Shown piece by piece: positions 18,083 to 28,349 of a stretch of 64,000 nucleotides of DNA. Origin of the DNA: Salinimicrobium profundisediminis. Its GTDB lineage: Bacteria > Bacteroidota > Bacteroidia > Flavobacteriales > Flavobacteriaceae. The translations under genes and the position numbers were made by a program. Position 1 is the stretch's first letter; the number at the start of each line of letters is the position of its first letter. Location: assembly GCF_026241755.1 (NCBI RefSeq), contig NZ_JAPJDA010000004.1, positions 62,001 through 126,000 of the forward strand, written 5' to 3'. The notes under the pieces are model-generated. The model worked only from the letters and a program-made list of their open reading frames with translations, had not been told where the DNA came from and ran no database searches.

Positions 18083-18664
18083 ATGATCTATAGTATTAAA
18101 GGCCGCCTGGTTGAAAAAAATCCGACGAATGTAGTGATCGATTGCAACGGGGTTGGGTATTTTATTCATATTTCCCTTAACACCTATTCCCAAATTCCTT
18201 CAGAAGAATCCCTGCAGTTGTACACCCACCTTCAGGTAAAAGAAGATTCGCATACCCTGTATGGTTTCTGGGGAAAAACCGAAAGGGAAATTTTCAGGCT
18301 TTTGATCTCAGTTTCAGGAGTGGGCGCAAGTACTGCCCGCAGCATGTTATCTTCCCTTGAACCGGGGCAAATTATGGAAGCAATAGCTGCAGGTGATGTG
18401 GCTACCATTCAGGGGATTAAAGGCATTGGGGCTAAAACGGCGCAGCGGGTGATCATTGATCTTAAAGACAAAATTGTAAAAGTATTTGGTATTGATGAAG
18501 TTTCAGCAACTCAAAGCAATACAAACCGTGAAGAAGCGTTATCAGCTTTAGAGACCCTTGGGTATACACGAAAGCAATCAGAAAAAGTTGTGGAGAAAAT
18601 TGTGAAGGCAGAACCCGATGCTTCAGTGGAATCTCTTATTAAGCAGGCACTTAAAAAACTATGA
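18083..18664 (+). CDS. ruvA: Holliday junction DNA-binding protein RuvA
   Basis: 193 residues, normal length. It binds four-way junctions and loads RuvB. The N-terminal OB-fold (MIYSIKGRLVEKNPTNVVID) is followed by two helix-hairpin-helix motifs (LISVSGVGASTARSML near 74-89 and IQGIKGIGAKTAQRVIIDL near 110-128) and a C-terminal three-helix RuvB-binding domain (EEALSALETLGYTRKQSEK). Its stop codon overlaps the sprA start in an ATGA junction, giving translational coupling of a repair protein to a secretion translocon. The maeB-ruvA-sprA-gcvH order is, from memory, common in Flavobacteriaceae. Confidence 0.96.
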   Translation: MIYSIKGRLVEKNPTNVVIDCNGVGYFIHISLNTYSQIPSEESLQLYTHLQVKEDSHTLYGFWGKTEREIFRLLISVSGVGASTARSMLSSLEPGQIMEAIAAGDVATIQGIKGIGAKTAQRVIIDLKDKIVKVFGIDEVSATQSNTNREEALSALETLGYTRKQSEKVVEKIVKAEPDASVESLIKQALKKL

Positions 18665-21600
18665 CTCCTTTGGAGCAAAATTATAATTCCAGGTTTTGGC
18701 TTTCAATTTCCCTTGCATTCCTTGGTGTGCTGGTATTTTCTTCGCCTGCCCTGGCACAGGATACACTCGTTCAACAGGACAGCACAAAAACAGGATATTC
18801 CCTGGGGAAACTCAGGTTGCCTAATCCTAACAGCATAGTTGCTTCCTATACCTATGATCCTGTGCTTGACCGGTATGTTTATACCGAAACCCTGGGAAGG
18901 CTCAATATCACCGCGCCACTCATTCTCACTCCGCAAGAATACCAGGAGCTGGTGATCCAGGAAGAAATGCAGCAGTATTTTAAGGAAAAATCTGATGCAC
19001 TTTCAGGAAGAAAAGAAGGTACAGAGGAAGGGCAGAGAGATTTGCTTCCCGGTTTTTATGTGAATTCAGATTTCTTTCAAAATATTTTTGGCGGCGGCGA
19101 AATAGAATTTATTCCGCAGGGATCGGTCGCGCTTGATCTGGGAGTGCTGTATTCCAAAAGAGATAATCCTGCGTTCTCACCGCGAAACAGAAGTTCGTTT
19201 ACTTTTGACTTTGATCAGCGCATTCAGTTAAGCCTTTTGGGGAATGTTGGAGAACGTCTTAAGGTAACTGCCAACTACGATACCGAATCTACTTTCGATT
19301 TTCAAAACCAGTTAAAGCTGGAATATACGCCTACCGAAGACGATATCATTCAGAAGATCGAGGTGGGGAATATTACTATGCCGCTCAACTCGGCTTTGAT
19401 ACAGGGCGCGCAGAGTTTATTTGGGATCAAGACCCAGCTTCAGTTTGGTAAAACCACAATAACCGGAGTTTTTTCTGAACAAAAGAGCGAACGGCGCACC
19501 GTGAATGTAGAAGGTGGTGCAACCGTGCAGGAGTTCGATAAATTCGCTATTGAATATGACGAGAATAAGCACTTTTTCCTCGCTCATTACTTTCGCGATC
19601 AATATGATGAAGCTCTTGAAAACTACCCTTTTATAAACTCTAATGTTCAAATTACCAGGGTGCAGGTTTGGGTTACCAACAGGACAAATAATGTTCAAAA
19701 TCTTACCAATACCAGGAATATTGTCGCTATACAGGATCTGGGGGAAGCCCCGGTACCTGGAAATATTGGTTTGGAAAATGCGCCGGCTGGTTTCTTTAAC
19801 CGCCCCGAAGGTTCCTTTGCCGATAACCGAAATAACGACCTTAACCCATTTGGAATAACAGGCCCTCATGAATCTGTGCTTACCCCGGCAATAAGAGATG
19901 TGGCCAGGGTAGAATCTGGTTTCGGCGGTTTGCAGGTTTCGGAAGGAAGAGATTACGTGAAACTGGAAAATGCCAGGCAGTTAAAACCTACAGAATACAG
20001 GCTGGATACCAGGCTCGGGTATATCTCCCTAAATCAAAGGCTGGCGAGCGATGAGATTCTTGCAGTGGCTTTTCAATACACCGTGGGGGGAGAAGTTTAC
20101 CAGGTGGGAGAATTTGCCAGTGATGGGATTGACGCCTCTGGAGGCACGGGGATAGAATCTTCTGTCTCTCAAAACCTGGTGGTGAAAATGCTGAAGAGCT
20201 CTGTTACCAATGTAGATGAGCCGGTGTGGGATCTTATGATGAAAAACATCTACAACCTTGCAGCATTCAATTTGGAGCGGGAAGATTTTAGGATGAACAT
20301 TGTCTATACCGATCCTCAACCCCTCAATTACATCACAGGAGTTGACGGTGTTCCTCTGCCTGAAGATGTAGAGCAAACCACACTTTTAAGGGTATTTAAC
20401 CTTGATAATCTAAATGTTGCGGGAGACCCAATTTCGGGTGGCGACGGTTTTTTCGACTTTGTGCCGGGAATCACTATTAACGCTGAAACGGGAAATATTA
20501 TTTTCACTTCGGTAGAACCCTTCGGAAGTTATCTCTTTAAAAAACTTGATCTCAACCCAAACACGGGTTCTGAGAGGTACGAACTTCCCGAAACCTGGAA
20601 TGCCAATCAGCAGAAGTATGTTTTTAGGACGCTCTACGAAACTACCAAGACCCAGGCAGAACAGGAGCAGGCCGAAAAGAATAAATTTCAGCTTCGCGGG
20701 CGTTACAAATCTTCAAATGTTGAAGGAATTTCGATAGGAGCCTTTAATGTTCCGCAGGGATCGGTTACTGTAACAGCGGGAGGTCGTGTGCTGCAGGAAG
20801 GGGTAGATTATGTGGTGAACTACCAGTTTGGAAGGGTTCAGATCCTGGATGAAGCTTTACTGGCCTCAAATATTCCTATTCAAATATCAACAGAGAATAA
20901 TGCCCTTTTTGGGCAGCAAACAAAACGTTTTACCGGGATTAACGTGGAGCATCTCTTCAATGAGAACTTCCTGATGGGGGCAACTTATTTAAACCTGAAT
21001 GAACGCCCACTAACTCAAAAATCCAACTACAGTTATGAGCCCATCAATAACACCATCCTGGGGCTCAACCTGAATTACTCTACCGAATTGCCCTTTTTGA
21101 CACGCTGGGTGAATAAACTTCCCAATATTGACACCGATGTGGCATCTAATTTATCGCTGCGCGGGGAAGTTGCATATTTAATTCCGGGAGCACCAAAAGG
21201 AAGTGAATTTGATGGGCGTGCTACCACTTACGTTGATGATTTTGAAGCCGCACAAACCTCTATAGCTATAGATAATCCGTTGGGTTGGGAACTTTCAAGT
21301 GTGCCGCTTGGTTTTGGAGGCGAACTGGCTAACGGAAACCTGGCAACCAATTACAAAAGAGCCAAACTGGCCTGGTACAATATTGACCCTGTTTTCTACG
21401 GAAGCAACAGGCCTTCGGGTGTTTCAGATTCAGATCTTTCCAGCTATGCTACCCGCAGGGTGTTTCTAAACGAGATCTTCCCTAATGTAGATGTGGTGCA
21501 GGGGCAGTCTCAGGTGCTTTATACGCTAGATCTTGCCTATTATCCAAATATTAGGGGGCCATACAATTATAATCCGCAGGCTGCCGGCGGAAATACCCTG

Positions 21601-24600
21601 CCAAATCCTGCAGAGAATTTTGGGGGCATCAGCCGGGCTATCAATTCTACCAACTTTGAGCAAAGCAATGTTGAATACATCGAATTCTGGATGATGGATC
21701 CCTTCCTGTATTCAGAAAATGCGGGTAATAACGGGGGGACACTTGTCTTTAACCTCGGAAATATTTCCGAAGATGTTTTAAAAGATGGTAGAAAACAATA
21801 CGAAAATGGTCTCCCTGTAAATGGAGGTGTAGAAAATACTACTTCTACCGAATTTGGTAAGGTGCCATCAAACCAGTCCCTTATTTATGCTTTTAATACT
21901 GAAGGGCAGGAAAGGCTGAATCAGGATGTAGGTTACGACGGACTTTCAGATGTCGAAGAAGCTGTGCAATATCCCGGTTTTGGTAACCTTCCCGATCCTG
22001 CAGCCGATAATTATGATTATTTTCTGAATGCTTCCGGAGGAATTTTAGAGCGCTATTACGATTACAACGGCATTGATGGTAACTCCCCGCCCGATGTTAC
22101 CAACACAAATCGCGGTAACAGCACGCTTCCTACTGTTGAAGATCTTAACCGCGACAATACCATGAACACGGTTGACAGCTACTACGAATATGAGGTACCT
22201 GTTTTCCCGAACATGAATATTGATAACAGCCGGTATGTGACCGATGTGAAGAACTTCAGCATAAGTTTGCCTAACGGGCAGGAAATGCCGGTGAGATGGC
22301 TGCAATTCAAAATCCCGATTTATGAGCCTACTGCGGCCAAAGGCGGGATTGGTGACTTCAGGTCAATCAGGTTTATGCGAATGTTTGTGACCGACTTTGA
22401 ACAGCCTACCGTGCTTAGGTTTGGAACTATGGATTTGGTGCGTGGAGATTATCGCAGGTATACCCAAACCCTAGATCCAGATAAATCTGACCCGGTTAAT
22501 GAGAATACTACCTTCACGGTTTCTTCGGTAAGTATTGAAGAGAACGAGAACAGGCAGCCAATTCCGTATGTGCTGCCTCCGGGAGTAGATCGCGAAGAAT
22601 TGATGAATAATAATACCCAGGTGAGACAGAATGAACAGTCGCTTGCTGTGAATGTTTGTGATCTTGAACCGCAGGATTCCCGTGGCGTTTATAAGAATTT
22701 CCAGTTAGACATGCGGCAGTATAAAAACCTGGAAATGTTCATTCACGCTGAACCCGTAGTGAACCGCCTAAAATGGCAGGAAGGGGAATTTGTTGCCTTT
22801 GTGAGGATTGGTACAGATTTTACCGATAACTTCTACCAGATTGAAATTCCGCTGAAACCAACAGAATTTGGAGCAGTTTCAGCTTCTGAAATCTGGCCTG
22901 TAGAAAACCGGATGAATTTGCCGCTTGAGCTGCTGCAGGAAGTGAAAGCTACTGTTATTGGAAACCCTGAATTAGTCTCTACCGAGCTTAATTTCTTTAG
23001 TGAGGCAGGAGACAGGGTCACTGCTGATACACCTTACGAGGTTGGCCAGTTGAGAATTGGGATCAAAGGGAATCCAAGTTTCGGTAATGTTAGGATGCTC
23101 ATGCTGGGTGTCAAAAATGGCCTTTCTGAAGCCTCTTCCAGGAATTTGTGTGGGGAAGTCTGGTTCAATGAACTTCGGCTTTCTGAGCTTAACAACCAGG
23201 GAGGGTGGGCAGCAATCGTGAATATGGATGCCAATGTAGCCGATTTCGCAAACCTTTCGGCTACCGGAAGAAAAAGCACGGTAGGTTTTGGTTCTCTCGA
23301 ACAGGGGCCTAACCAAAGAAGCAGGGAGGACTTTTTGCAATATGATGTGGTGAGTAACCTAAATATGGGGCAGCTGCTGCCTAGAAACTGGGGATTGAGA
23401 ATTCCGGTGAGTTACAGCTACGGTGAAGAATTGATCACTCCAAAATATGATCCCGAATTTCTTGACCTGGAACTGGAGACAGTACTTGATAATGCGGCGA
23501 CAGATGAGATAAGGGATGATCTACAGGAAAGAGCAGAAGATTATACCCGTCGTCAAAGCATCAATGTGATTGGGCTGCGCAAAGAACGTGTAGATGAGGA
23601 TAAGCCAATGCCGTATGATATTGAAAACTTAAGTGTTTCGGGAAGTTACAATCAGGTAGATCACAGGGATTTTGAGATAGAAGATGCTTTTGACCAAACT
23701 GTGCGGGTGGGGGCAACCTATGACTACACATTTGCACCAGTGAATATTGAGCCGTTGCGGAATGTGAAAGCCCTTGACAGCAGTGCATATTTTGCACTTT
23801 TAAGGGATTTCAACTTCAATGTTTTCCCGTCGAACATTACGGCGACTTCCACGATTTTCAGGCAGTACAATGAGCAGAAGTTCAGGGAGATCAACCTGCC
23901 TCCGGGTTTTCTTAATGGTATTCCCACCCTTTATCAAAGGAATTTCCTGTTTGACTGGCAGTACACCATCAATTACAACTTTACAAAAAGCCTGAGGCTT
24001 AATTTTGATTCTTCAACCAACAGAGTGGTGAGGAATTATTTTGATGATGAAAATAATCCCGATACCACCACCAGAGTCTGGGACGGATTCTTTAATACGG
24101 GTATTCCAAATCAACATTTCCAGTCGCTGCAAATCAATTATGATCTACCGTTGTCGAAGATCCCTGCGCTTGGTTTTCTTAAAACTACTTATTCGTATAC
24201 CGGTAACTTCCAGTGGGAACGTGGTTCTGAGATCTTTGAAACCCTTGAAAATGTTCCCGATCTTGGAAACAGTATTCAAAACTCGAATGTTCACCAGATA
24301 AGTGCAAACCTGGAGATGCAGACGCTTTATGATTATATAGGGCTCAAGAAAAGAACCCGACCCGGTGGAGGGCCCAATACCATTGAAGAGCGTAGTAAGG
24401 CGGTGCCAACATTGGGCAATAAACCCACAGCGCCATCGCAGGCAGATGTTGCCAGGCTTGGTACAGGTGATAGAACTTACAATACCCTGGTTGGCCTTCT
24501 CACTTCAATAAGAAGAATTCAGGTGAACTACCAGGAGAACAACGGGATCTTTTTGCCGGGATATACCAATGATATTGGCTTTTTGGGCACCTGGAATCCT

Positions 24601-25815
24601 ACTCTCGGCTTTACTTTAGGGAGTCAGGAAGACGTTAGGTACATGGCTGCGCGTAAGGGCTGGCTTACTTTATATGAAGATTTTAACCAGCAGTACACCG
24701 AGGTAGAGAATGAGCAGCTGGGCATTAATGCTGAAGTTTCTCTCCTGCCCGATCTTACCATCCAGTTAACCGCCAACAGGTTGTATTCTGAAACCTTTCA
24801 GGAGAATTTCAGGGTAACGGGAGAACAGTATAATCCGCTTACACCGCTTACTTTTGGTAACTTCAGTATTTCCACGATTCTGCTTAAGACCGCTTTTAAT
24901 CAAACTTCGGCTGAATCTTCGGCTACTTTTCAGGAGTTCAGGGAGAACAGGCTGGCTGTGGCGAGAAGGCTGGCCGTAGCCAATGGATTTGACCCCAATG
25001 ACACCGATGCAGAAGGTTATCCGGTAGGTTTTGGCAGGAACAGCCAGAACGTGCTACTACCGGCGTTTTTGGCGGCTTATTCGGGAGCCGATCCCGATGA
25101 TGTTAGCCTGGGGGCTTTTAAAGATTTTCCTCTTCCCAACTGGAACCTTAAGTACACTGGCTTTATGCGCCTGCCCTGGTTCAGAAAGAATTTCAAGAGA
25201 TTTTCGGTGAATCATGGTTATACTGCCGGGTACACGGTTAACCAGTTCCAAAGCAATTTAGATTATAAGCCTGCCAATCCCCGGGAGGTTGATCAGGCCG
25301 GGAATTACAAGAGCGAGCTGTTGTTTTCAAACATTAATCTTACCGAACAGTTTAGTCCGCTTGTGCGGGTGGATCTGGAAATGGCAAATTCGATTAAGAT
25401 TTTAGCCGATATTCAGAAAGACAGGGCATTGTCATTAAGCTTTGACAACAACCTGCTTACCGAAATCAACGGGAACCAATATACCCTTGGGCTGGGATAT
25501 CGCATAAAAGATTTAAAAATAGACACGAAGTTTGGAGGGCGTCAAAGGATATTGAGCAGCGACCTTAACTTTAAAGCAGATGTTTCTTACCGGCACAATG
25601 AGACGGTAATAAGATATCTCGATATTGATAACAGCCAGGTGACGGCGGGGCAGGATATATGGGCTATTTATTTTAAGGCAGATTATGCCCTTTCCAAGAA
25701 CCTCACCGCCGAAATATATTACGATCACAGTTTCTCTGAATATGCCATTTCTACCGCATATCCGCAAACTACCATACGTTCGGGCGTAACTTTGAGATAT
25801 AACTTCGGAAATTAA
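18661..25815 (+). CDS. sprA: SprA, type IX secretion system outer-membrane translocon
   Basis: Giant outer-membrane beta-barrel, 2384 residues, the protein-conducting pore of the type IX secretion system; needed for gliding and for export of cargo with T9SS C-terminal domains. The signal peptide (SISLAFLGVLVFSSPALAQ) is cleaved near residue 33. The rest is rich in alternating aromatic/polar strands with long Asn- and Asp-rich loops. SprA family stretches include GSVALDLGVLYSKRDNPAFS (near 155) and NLSLRGEVAYLIPGAPKGS (near 835), and the C-terminal strand RSGVTLRYNFGN ends in an aromatic as barrel proteins do. The length matches the 36-strand family. It starts in an ATGA overlap with ruvA. Nothing is broken over 7 kb. 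Confidence 0.96.
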   Translation: MTPLEQNYNSRFWLSISLAFLGVLVFSSPALAQDTLVQQDSTKTGYSLGKLRLPNPNSIVASYTYDPVLDRYVYTETLGRLNITAPLILTPQEYQELVIQEEMQQYFKEKSDALSGRKEGTEEGQRDLLPGFYVNSDFFQNIFGGGEIEFIPQGSVALDLGVLYSKRDNPAFSPRNRSSFTFDFDQRIQLSLLGNVGERLKVTANYDTESTFDFQNQLKLEYTPTEDDIIQKIEVGNITMPLNSALIQGAQSLFGIKTQLQFGKTTITGVFSEQKSERRTVNVEGGATVQEFDKFAIEYDENKHFFLAHYFRDQYDEALENYPFINSNVQITRVQVWVTNRTNNVQNLTNTRNIVAIQDLGEAPVPGNIGLENAPAGFFNRPEGSFADNRNNDLNPFGITGPHESVLTPAIRDVARVESGFGGLQVSEGRDYVKLENARQLKPTEYRLDTRLGYISLNQRLASDEILAVAFQYTVGGEVYQVGEFASDGIDASGGTGIESSVSQNLVVKMLKSSVTNVDEPVWDLMMKNIYNLAAFNLEREDFRMNIVYTDPQPLNYITGVDGVPLPEDVEQTTLLRVFNLDNLNVAGDPISGGDGFFDFVPGITINAETGNIIFTSVEPFGSYLFKKLDLNPNTGSERYELPETWNANQQKYVFRTLYETTKTQAEQEQAEKNKFQLRGRYKSSNVEGISIGAFNVPQGSVTVTAGGRVLQEGVDYVVNYQFGRVQILDEALLASNIPIQISTENNALFGQQTKRFTGINVEHLFNENFLMGATYLNLNERPLTQKSNYSYEPINNTILGLNLNYSTELPFLTRWVNKLPNIDTDVASNLSLRGEVAYLIPGAPKGSEFDGRATTYVDDFEAAQTSIAIDNPLGWELSSVPLGFGGELANGNLATNYKRAKLAWYNIDPVFYGSNRPSGVSDSDLSSYATRRVFLNEIFPNVDVVQGQSQVLYTLDLAYYPNIRGPYNYNPQAAGGNTLPNPAENFGGISRAINSTNFEQSNVEYIEFWMMDPFLYSENAGNNGGTLVFNLGNISEDVLKDGRKQYENGLPVNGGVENTTSTEFGKVPSNQSLIYAFNTEGQERLNQDVGYDGLSDVEEAVQYPGFGNLPDPAADNYDYFLNASGGILERYYDYNGIDGNSPPDVTNTNRGNSTLPTVEDLNRDNTMNTVDSYYEYEVPVFPNMNIDNSRYVTDVKNFSISLPNGQEMPVRWLQFKIPIYEPTAAKGGIGDFRSIRFMRMFVTDFEQPTVLRFGTMDLVRGDYRRYTQTLDPDKSDPVNENTTFTVSSVSIEENENRQPIPYVLPPGVDREELMNNNTQVRQNEQSLAVNVCDLEPQDSRGVYKNFQLDMRQYKNLEMFIHAEPVVNRLKWQEGEFVAFVRIGTDFTDNFYQIEIPLKPTEFGAVSASEIWPVENRMNLPLELLQEVKATVIGNPELVSTELNFFSEAGDRVTADTPYEVGQLRIGIKGNPSFGNVRMLMLGVKNGLSEASSRNLCGEVWFNELRLSELNNQGGWAAIVNMDANVADFANLSATGRKSTVGFGSLEQGPNQRSREDFLQYDVVSNLNMGQLLPRNWGLRIPVSYSYGEELITPKYDPEFLDLELETVLDNAATDEIRDDLQERAEDYTRRQSINVIGLRKERVDEDKPMPYDIENLSVSGSYNQVDHRDFEIEDAFDQTVRVGATYDYTFAPVNIEPLRNVKALDSSAYFALLRDFNFNVFPSNITATSTIFRQYNEQKFREINLPPGFLNGIPTLYQRNFLFDWQYTINYNFTKSLRLNFDSSTNRVVRNYFDDENNPDTTTRVWDGFFNTGIPNQHFQSLQINYDLPLSKIPALGFLKTTYSYTGNFQWERGSEIFETLENVPDLGNSIQNSNVHQISANLEMQTLYDYIGLKKRTRPGGGPNTIEERSKAVPTLGNKPTAPSQADVARLGTGDRTYNTLVGLLTSIRRIQVNYQENNGIFLPGYTNDIGFLGTWNPTLGFTLGSQEDVRYMAARKGWLTLYEDFNQQYTEVENEQLGINAEVSLLPDLTIQLTANRLYSETFQENFRVTGEQYNPLTPLTFGNFSISTILLKTAFNQTSAESSATFQEFRENRLAVARRLAVANGFDPNDTDAEGYPVGFGRNSQNVLLPAFLAAYSGADPDDVSLGAFKDFPLPNWNLKYTGFMRLPWFRKNFKRFSVNHGYTAGYTVNQFQSNLDYKPANPREVDQAGNYKSELLFSNINLTEQFSPLVRVDLEMANSIKILADIQKDRALSLSFDNNLLTEINGNQYTLGLGYRIKDLKIDTKFGGRQRILSSDLNFKADVSYRHNETVIRYLDIDNSQVTAGQDIWAIYFKADYALSKNLTAEIYYDHSFSEYAISTAYPQTTIRSGVTLRYNFGN

Positions 25816-25847
25816 AAGGGGACGCTTGACTAAAAGGATTAAAAAAT

Positions 25848-25855
25848 TACCTTTG
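25848..25855 (+). promoter_or_regulatory. -7 promoter box (TACCTTTG) for gcvH
   Basis: TACCTTTG matches TAnnTTTG, with a TTG at 25826-25828 in the -33 position (19 bases spacing). It ends 19 bases before the gcvH ATG. Confidence 0.65.
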
Positions 25856-25874
25856 TTATAATAAATTTCTAACC

Positions 25875-26255
25875 ATGAAAATTCCAAAAGATTTAAAGTA
25901 CACCAATGATCACGAATGGGTGAGAATTGAAGGAGATGTTGCAATAGTAGGTATTACCGATTTTGCCCAGGGTGAGCTGGGAGATATTGTTTATGTTGAA
26001 GTAGAGACTGTAGATGAAACTCTGGATAGAGAAGAGGTTTTTGGTACTGTTGAAGCTGTAAAAACAGTATCTGATCTATTTGCACCACTTTCTGGAGAGA
26101 TCATCGAATTCAATGAGAGCCTTGAAGACGAGCCGGAAAAAGTAAATTCTGATCCTTACGGCGAAGGCTGGATGGTGAAGATCCGTTTTAGCGACCCATC
26201 TCAATTAGACGATCTTTTGAGTGCCGAAGAATATACAGAAATTGTTGAGGGTTAA
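25875..26255 (+). CDS. gcvH: Glycine cleavage system H protein
   Basis: Lipoyl carrier protein, 126 residues, which shuttles the aminomethyl group between the P, T and L proteins of glycine cleavage. The lipoyl-lysine motif [10 protein letters not shown] places the modified lysine at residue 63. The N-terminus ([20 protein letters not shown]) and C-terminus ([15 protein letters not shown]) are typical. It has its own promoter box and is unlinked to gcvP or gcvT here. Its end overlaps the possible start of the VanZ-like gene by up to 35 bases, suggesting cotranscription. Confidence 0.96.
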   Translation: MKIPKDLKYTNDHEWVRIEGDVAIVGITDFAQGELGDIVYVEVETVDETLDREEVFGTVEAVKTVSDLFAPLSGEIIEFNESLEDEPEKVNSDPYGEGWMVKIRFSDPSQLDDLLSAEEYTEIVEG

Positions 26256-26658
26256 ACTCCTTTTCTTTTTTCCGGCCTTAATTTACACGGGGCTTATACT
26301 TTACCTGTCTCTCATTAACCTGGCCGATACTCCGGTAAAAGACCTGGGGATGAGCGATAAAACCATGCACTGTGGTGCCTATTTTGGTCTTGGCCTGCTG
26401 TGGATGCTATTTGGGCTTTTTACTTTTGAAGAAAAAGGCCTTTTTAAGAGGATAATGTTTATTTCCCTGGCTTCAGTTGCTTTTGGCATTTTTATTGAGG
26501 TTCTTCAGGGTGTAATAACCAGTTATCGTCAACCGGATCTTTTTGATATTCTTGCTAATACTATCGGAGTGGTAGTGGCCGCAATTGTCGTTTGGATCCT
26601 CAGGAAAAATCTAACGAGGTTAAAAGCTAAGATAAATTTAGTTTTAATGAAAAATTAA
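26221..26658 (+). CDS. VanZ-like family membrane protein
   Basis: Small integral membrane protein of up to 145 residues with four hydrophobic segments (about 11-30, 53-70, 78-100, 113-132). The VanZ-like motifs are present: [17 protein letters not shown] after the first loop and [28 protein letters not shown] (in part [17 protein letters not shown]). VanZ relatives have been linked to teicoplanin resistance and surface-protein traffic in Gram-positives; the role in Bacteroidota is unknown. The start is unresolved: GTG at 26221 overlaps gcvH by 35 bases, while TTG at 26242 or 26245 would place the first helix right at the N-terminus. Confidence 0.8.
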   Translation: MPKNIQKLLRVKLLFFFPALIYTGLILYLSLINLADTPVKDLGMSDKTMHCGAYFGLGLLWMLFGLFTFEEKGLFKRIMFISLASVAFGIFIEVLQGVITSYRQPDLFDILANTIGVVVAAIVVWILRKNLTRLKAKINLVLMKN

Positions 26659-26691
26659 TTATTTTAGCCAACCTATAATTAAAACGGAATT

Positions 26692-27417
26692 ATGAAACCC
26701 AAAAAGAACCCAAAAGCTGATTTGTCCAGGAGAAGCGTTCTGTTCTTCCAGATTGGAATGATCGTGATGCTTTTTGTCACCTGGCAGGCGATTGAGTGGA
26801 AAACCTACGACAAGGAAGCTATTGATACCGGAATGGTTGATATGGATGCCTTTGAGGAGGAAGATGTGCCAATCACCGAATTGAATACGCCACCACCACC
26901 ACCACCGCCACCACCGCCACCAGCACCCGAGGTTATCGAGATTGTAGAAGATGAAGAAGAGGTTGAAGAGACCGTAATCGAATCTACTGAGACTAACCAG
27001 GAAGAAATCGTGGAAGTTGAAGAAGTAGAGGTTGTTGAAGAAGAGGAAGAAATTGGGGACGTTCCGTTTGCAGTTATTGAAGATGTACCGGTTTTTCCTG
27101 GATGTGAGAATGAAAAGAACAACGAGGCTCGTAAAAACTGTATGAGTGAAAAGATCAATGATTTCGTAAACCGTAGATTTGATACAGGTTTGGGAAGTGA
27201 TCTTGGTCTTTCAGGAATTAACAGGATTTACGTTCAGTTCAGGATTGAGAAGAACGGTGCTGTAACTGTGTTAGGGGCACGTGCTCCACACCCACGCCTA
27301 CAGCAGGAAGCTGAAAGAGTAGTGAATATGCTACCTAAGATGCAACCTGGTAAACAACGTGGTCAACCGGTTGGGGTATTATACTCTCTGCCTATTACCT
27401 TTAGAGTACAGGACTAA
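26692..27417 (+). CDS. tonB: TonB-family energy transducer with polyproline spacer (first of a tandem pair)
   Basis: Inner-membrane-anchored TonB, 241 residues, passing proton-motive energy from ExbB/ExbD to outer-membrane receptors. A short basic N-terminus is followed by one helix (about 12-35, RRSVLFFQIGMIVMLFVTWQ), eleven consecutive prolines near residue 66, a very acidic Glu/Val-rich spacer (about 80-120), and the TonB C-terminal domain (about 125-241) ending YSLPITFRVQD. The domain starts FPGCENEKNNEARKNC, the cysteine pair typical of Bacteroidota TonB. TATTTTAG at about 26659, one base off the -7 consensus, may be its promoter. The next gene is a paralogue. Confidence 0.92.
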   Translation: MKPKKNPKADLSRRSVLFFQIGMIVMLFVTWQAIEWKTYDKEAIDTGMVDMDAFEEEDVPITELNTPPPPPPPPPPPAPEVIEIVEDEEEVEETVIESTETNQEEIVEVEEVEVVEEEEEIGDVPFAVIEDVPVFPGCENEKNNEARKNCMSEKINDFVNRRFDTGLGSDLGLSGINRIYVQFRIEKNGAVTVLGARAPHPRLQQEAERVVNMLPKMQPGKQRGQPVGVLYSLPITFRVQD

Positions 27418-27435
27418 TTTAGTCTCACAATATTT

Positions 27436-27467
27436 AAAAATCCCGCAGCTACTGCGGGATTTTTTTT
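27436..27467 (+). terminator. Terminator after first tonB
   Basis: Perfect 13-bp stem AAAAATCCCGCAG (27436-27448) and CTGCGGGATTTTT (27452-27464) with a CTA loop and T-tract. The stem core ATCCCGCAG is the same as in the terminator of the second tonB at 28367. Confidence 0.92.
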
Positions 27468-27624
27468 GCTTAAGACTTTTGTTGTAAGGATGAAAGAAGG
27501 CTGATTTTCAACGGGCTGCTGCTCTTCGGTCTAATTATTGATGTTGTGTTATAGAGGTTGTTAAAAAGATGTTTTTAATGTCTGCTTTTAATCTGGAAAT
27601 TCACTAATCTATAAATATATCATT

Positions 27625-28341
27625 ATGAAAAACAAGAAAAGTGCAAAAGCAGATCTTTCAAAAAGAAGCATCTTATTTTTTCAGCTCGGCCTGGTTCTGG
27701 CCCTGTTCCTGGCGTGGCAACTCATAGAATGGCAGGTCTCTTCGGCACCGGTATCGCAGCCAGATCTCGTTATGGCTTACGCGTTTGAAGAAGAGCCTGT
27801 TCCGGTAACGCAGGTAGAAGACGTAAAACCACCCGAACTTCCGAAGGAAATAACTGAAGAGGTGGAGATCATCAAAGATGATGTTGAAAAGGAGGAAACC
27901 CTGATAGCACCTACAGAAATTCCCGAAAAGATCCTGAAAGTGGCCGAAGTGGAGTATGTTGATGAAGAAGAAAAAATAGAAGAGTATAATATTCACGCAG
28001 TAGAGGAGGTGCCCTTATTCCCCGGATGTGAAAACCTTAAAAATAACGATGCCCGTAAACAATGCTTTGGTGAGCAGGTGAACCGGCTGGTGGGTCGCAC
28101 CTTTGATAAAGCTTTGGGGGAGAAACTGGGGCTTAGTGGGCTGCACCGCATCTATGTGAGCTTTAAAGTGCAAAAAGACGGCACGGTGAAAGCTATTGGG
28201 GCACGTGGGCCTCACCCAAAACTGGAAGAAGAAGCTATACGGGTTATAAATGCTTTCCCTGAGTTAATTCCGGGGAAGCAGGGTGGTCAACCGGTGGGTG
28301 TAATTTACTCATTGCCTATTGTGTTTAGGATTCAGGAATAA
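27625..28341 (+). CDS. TonB-family energy transducer without polyproline run (second of a tandem pair)
   Basis: 238 residues, paralogue of the preceding gene. It has the same basic start (MKNKKSAKADLSKRSILFFQ), one helix (about 13-33), a charged spacer and the same C-terminal domain beginning FPGCENLKNNDARKQC and ending YSLPIVFRIQE. The long proline run is missing; the spacer has only VKPPELPKE and then charged residues, so reach across the periplasm may differ. A 207-base gap separates it from the first copy. That gap holds the first terminator, a short A/T hairpin at 27561-27578 and no recognisable ORF. Its own terminator at 28367 shares the stem of the first copy's, evidence for duplication of a whole gene-terminator unit. 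Confidence 0.92.
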   Translation: MKNKKSAKADLSKRSILFFQLGLVLALFLAWQLIEWQVSSAPVSQPDLVMAYAFEEEPVPVTQVEDVKPPELPKEITEEVEIIKDDVEKEETLIAPTEIPEKILKVAEVEYVDEEEKIEEYNIHAVEEVPLFPGCENLKNNDARKQCFGEQVNRLVGRTFDKALGEKLGLSGLHRIYVSFKVQKDGTVKAIGARGPHPKLEEEAIRVINAFPELIPGKQGGQPVGVIYSLPIVFRIQE

Positions 28342-28349
28342 AAGAGTGT

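Noticed and set aside
26805-27158. Minus-strand frame rich in Ser/Thr and Gly opposite tonB
   Set aside because: The run of glycines is just the complement of the polyproline codons of TonB.
27561-27578. TTAAAAA/TTTTTAA hairpin upstream of the second tonB
   Set aside because: A/T-only stem expected by chance in this intergenic composition.
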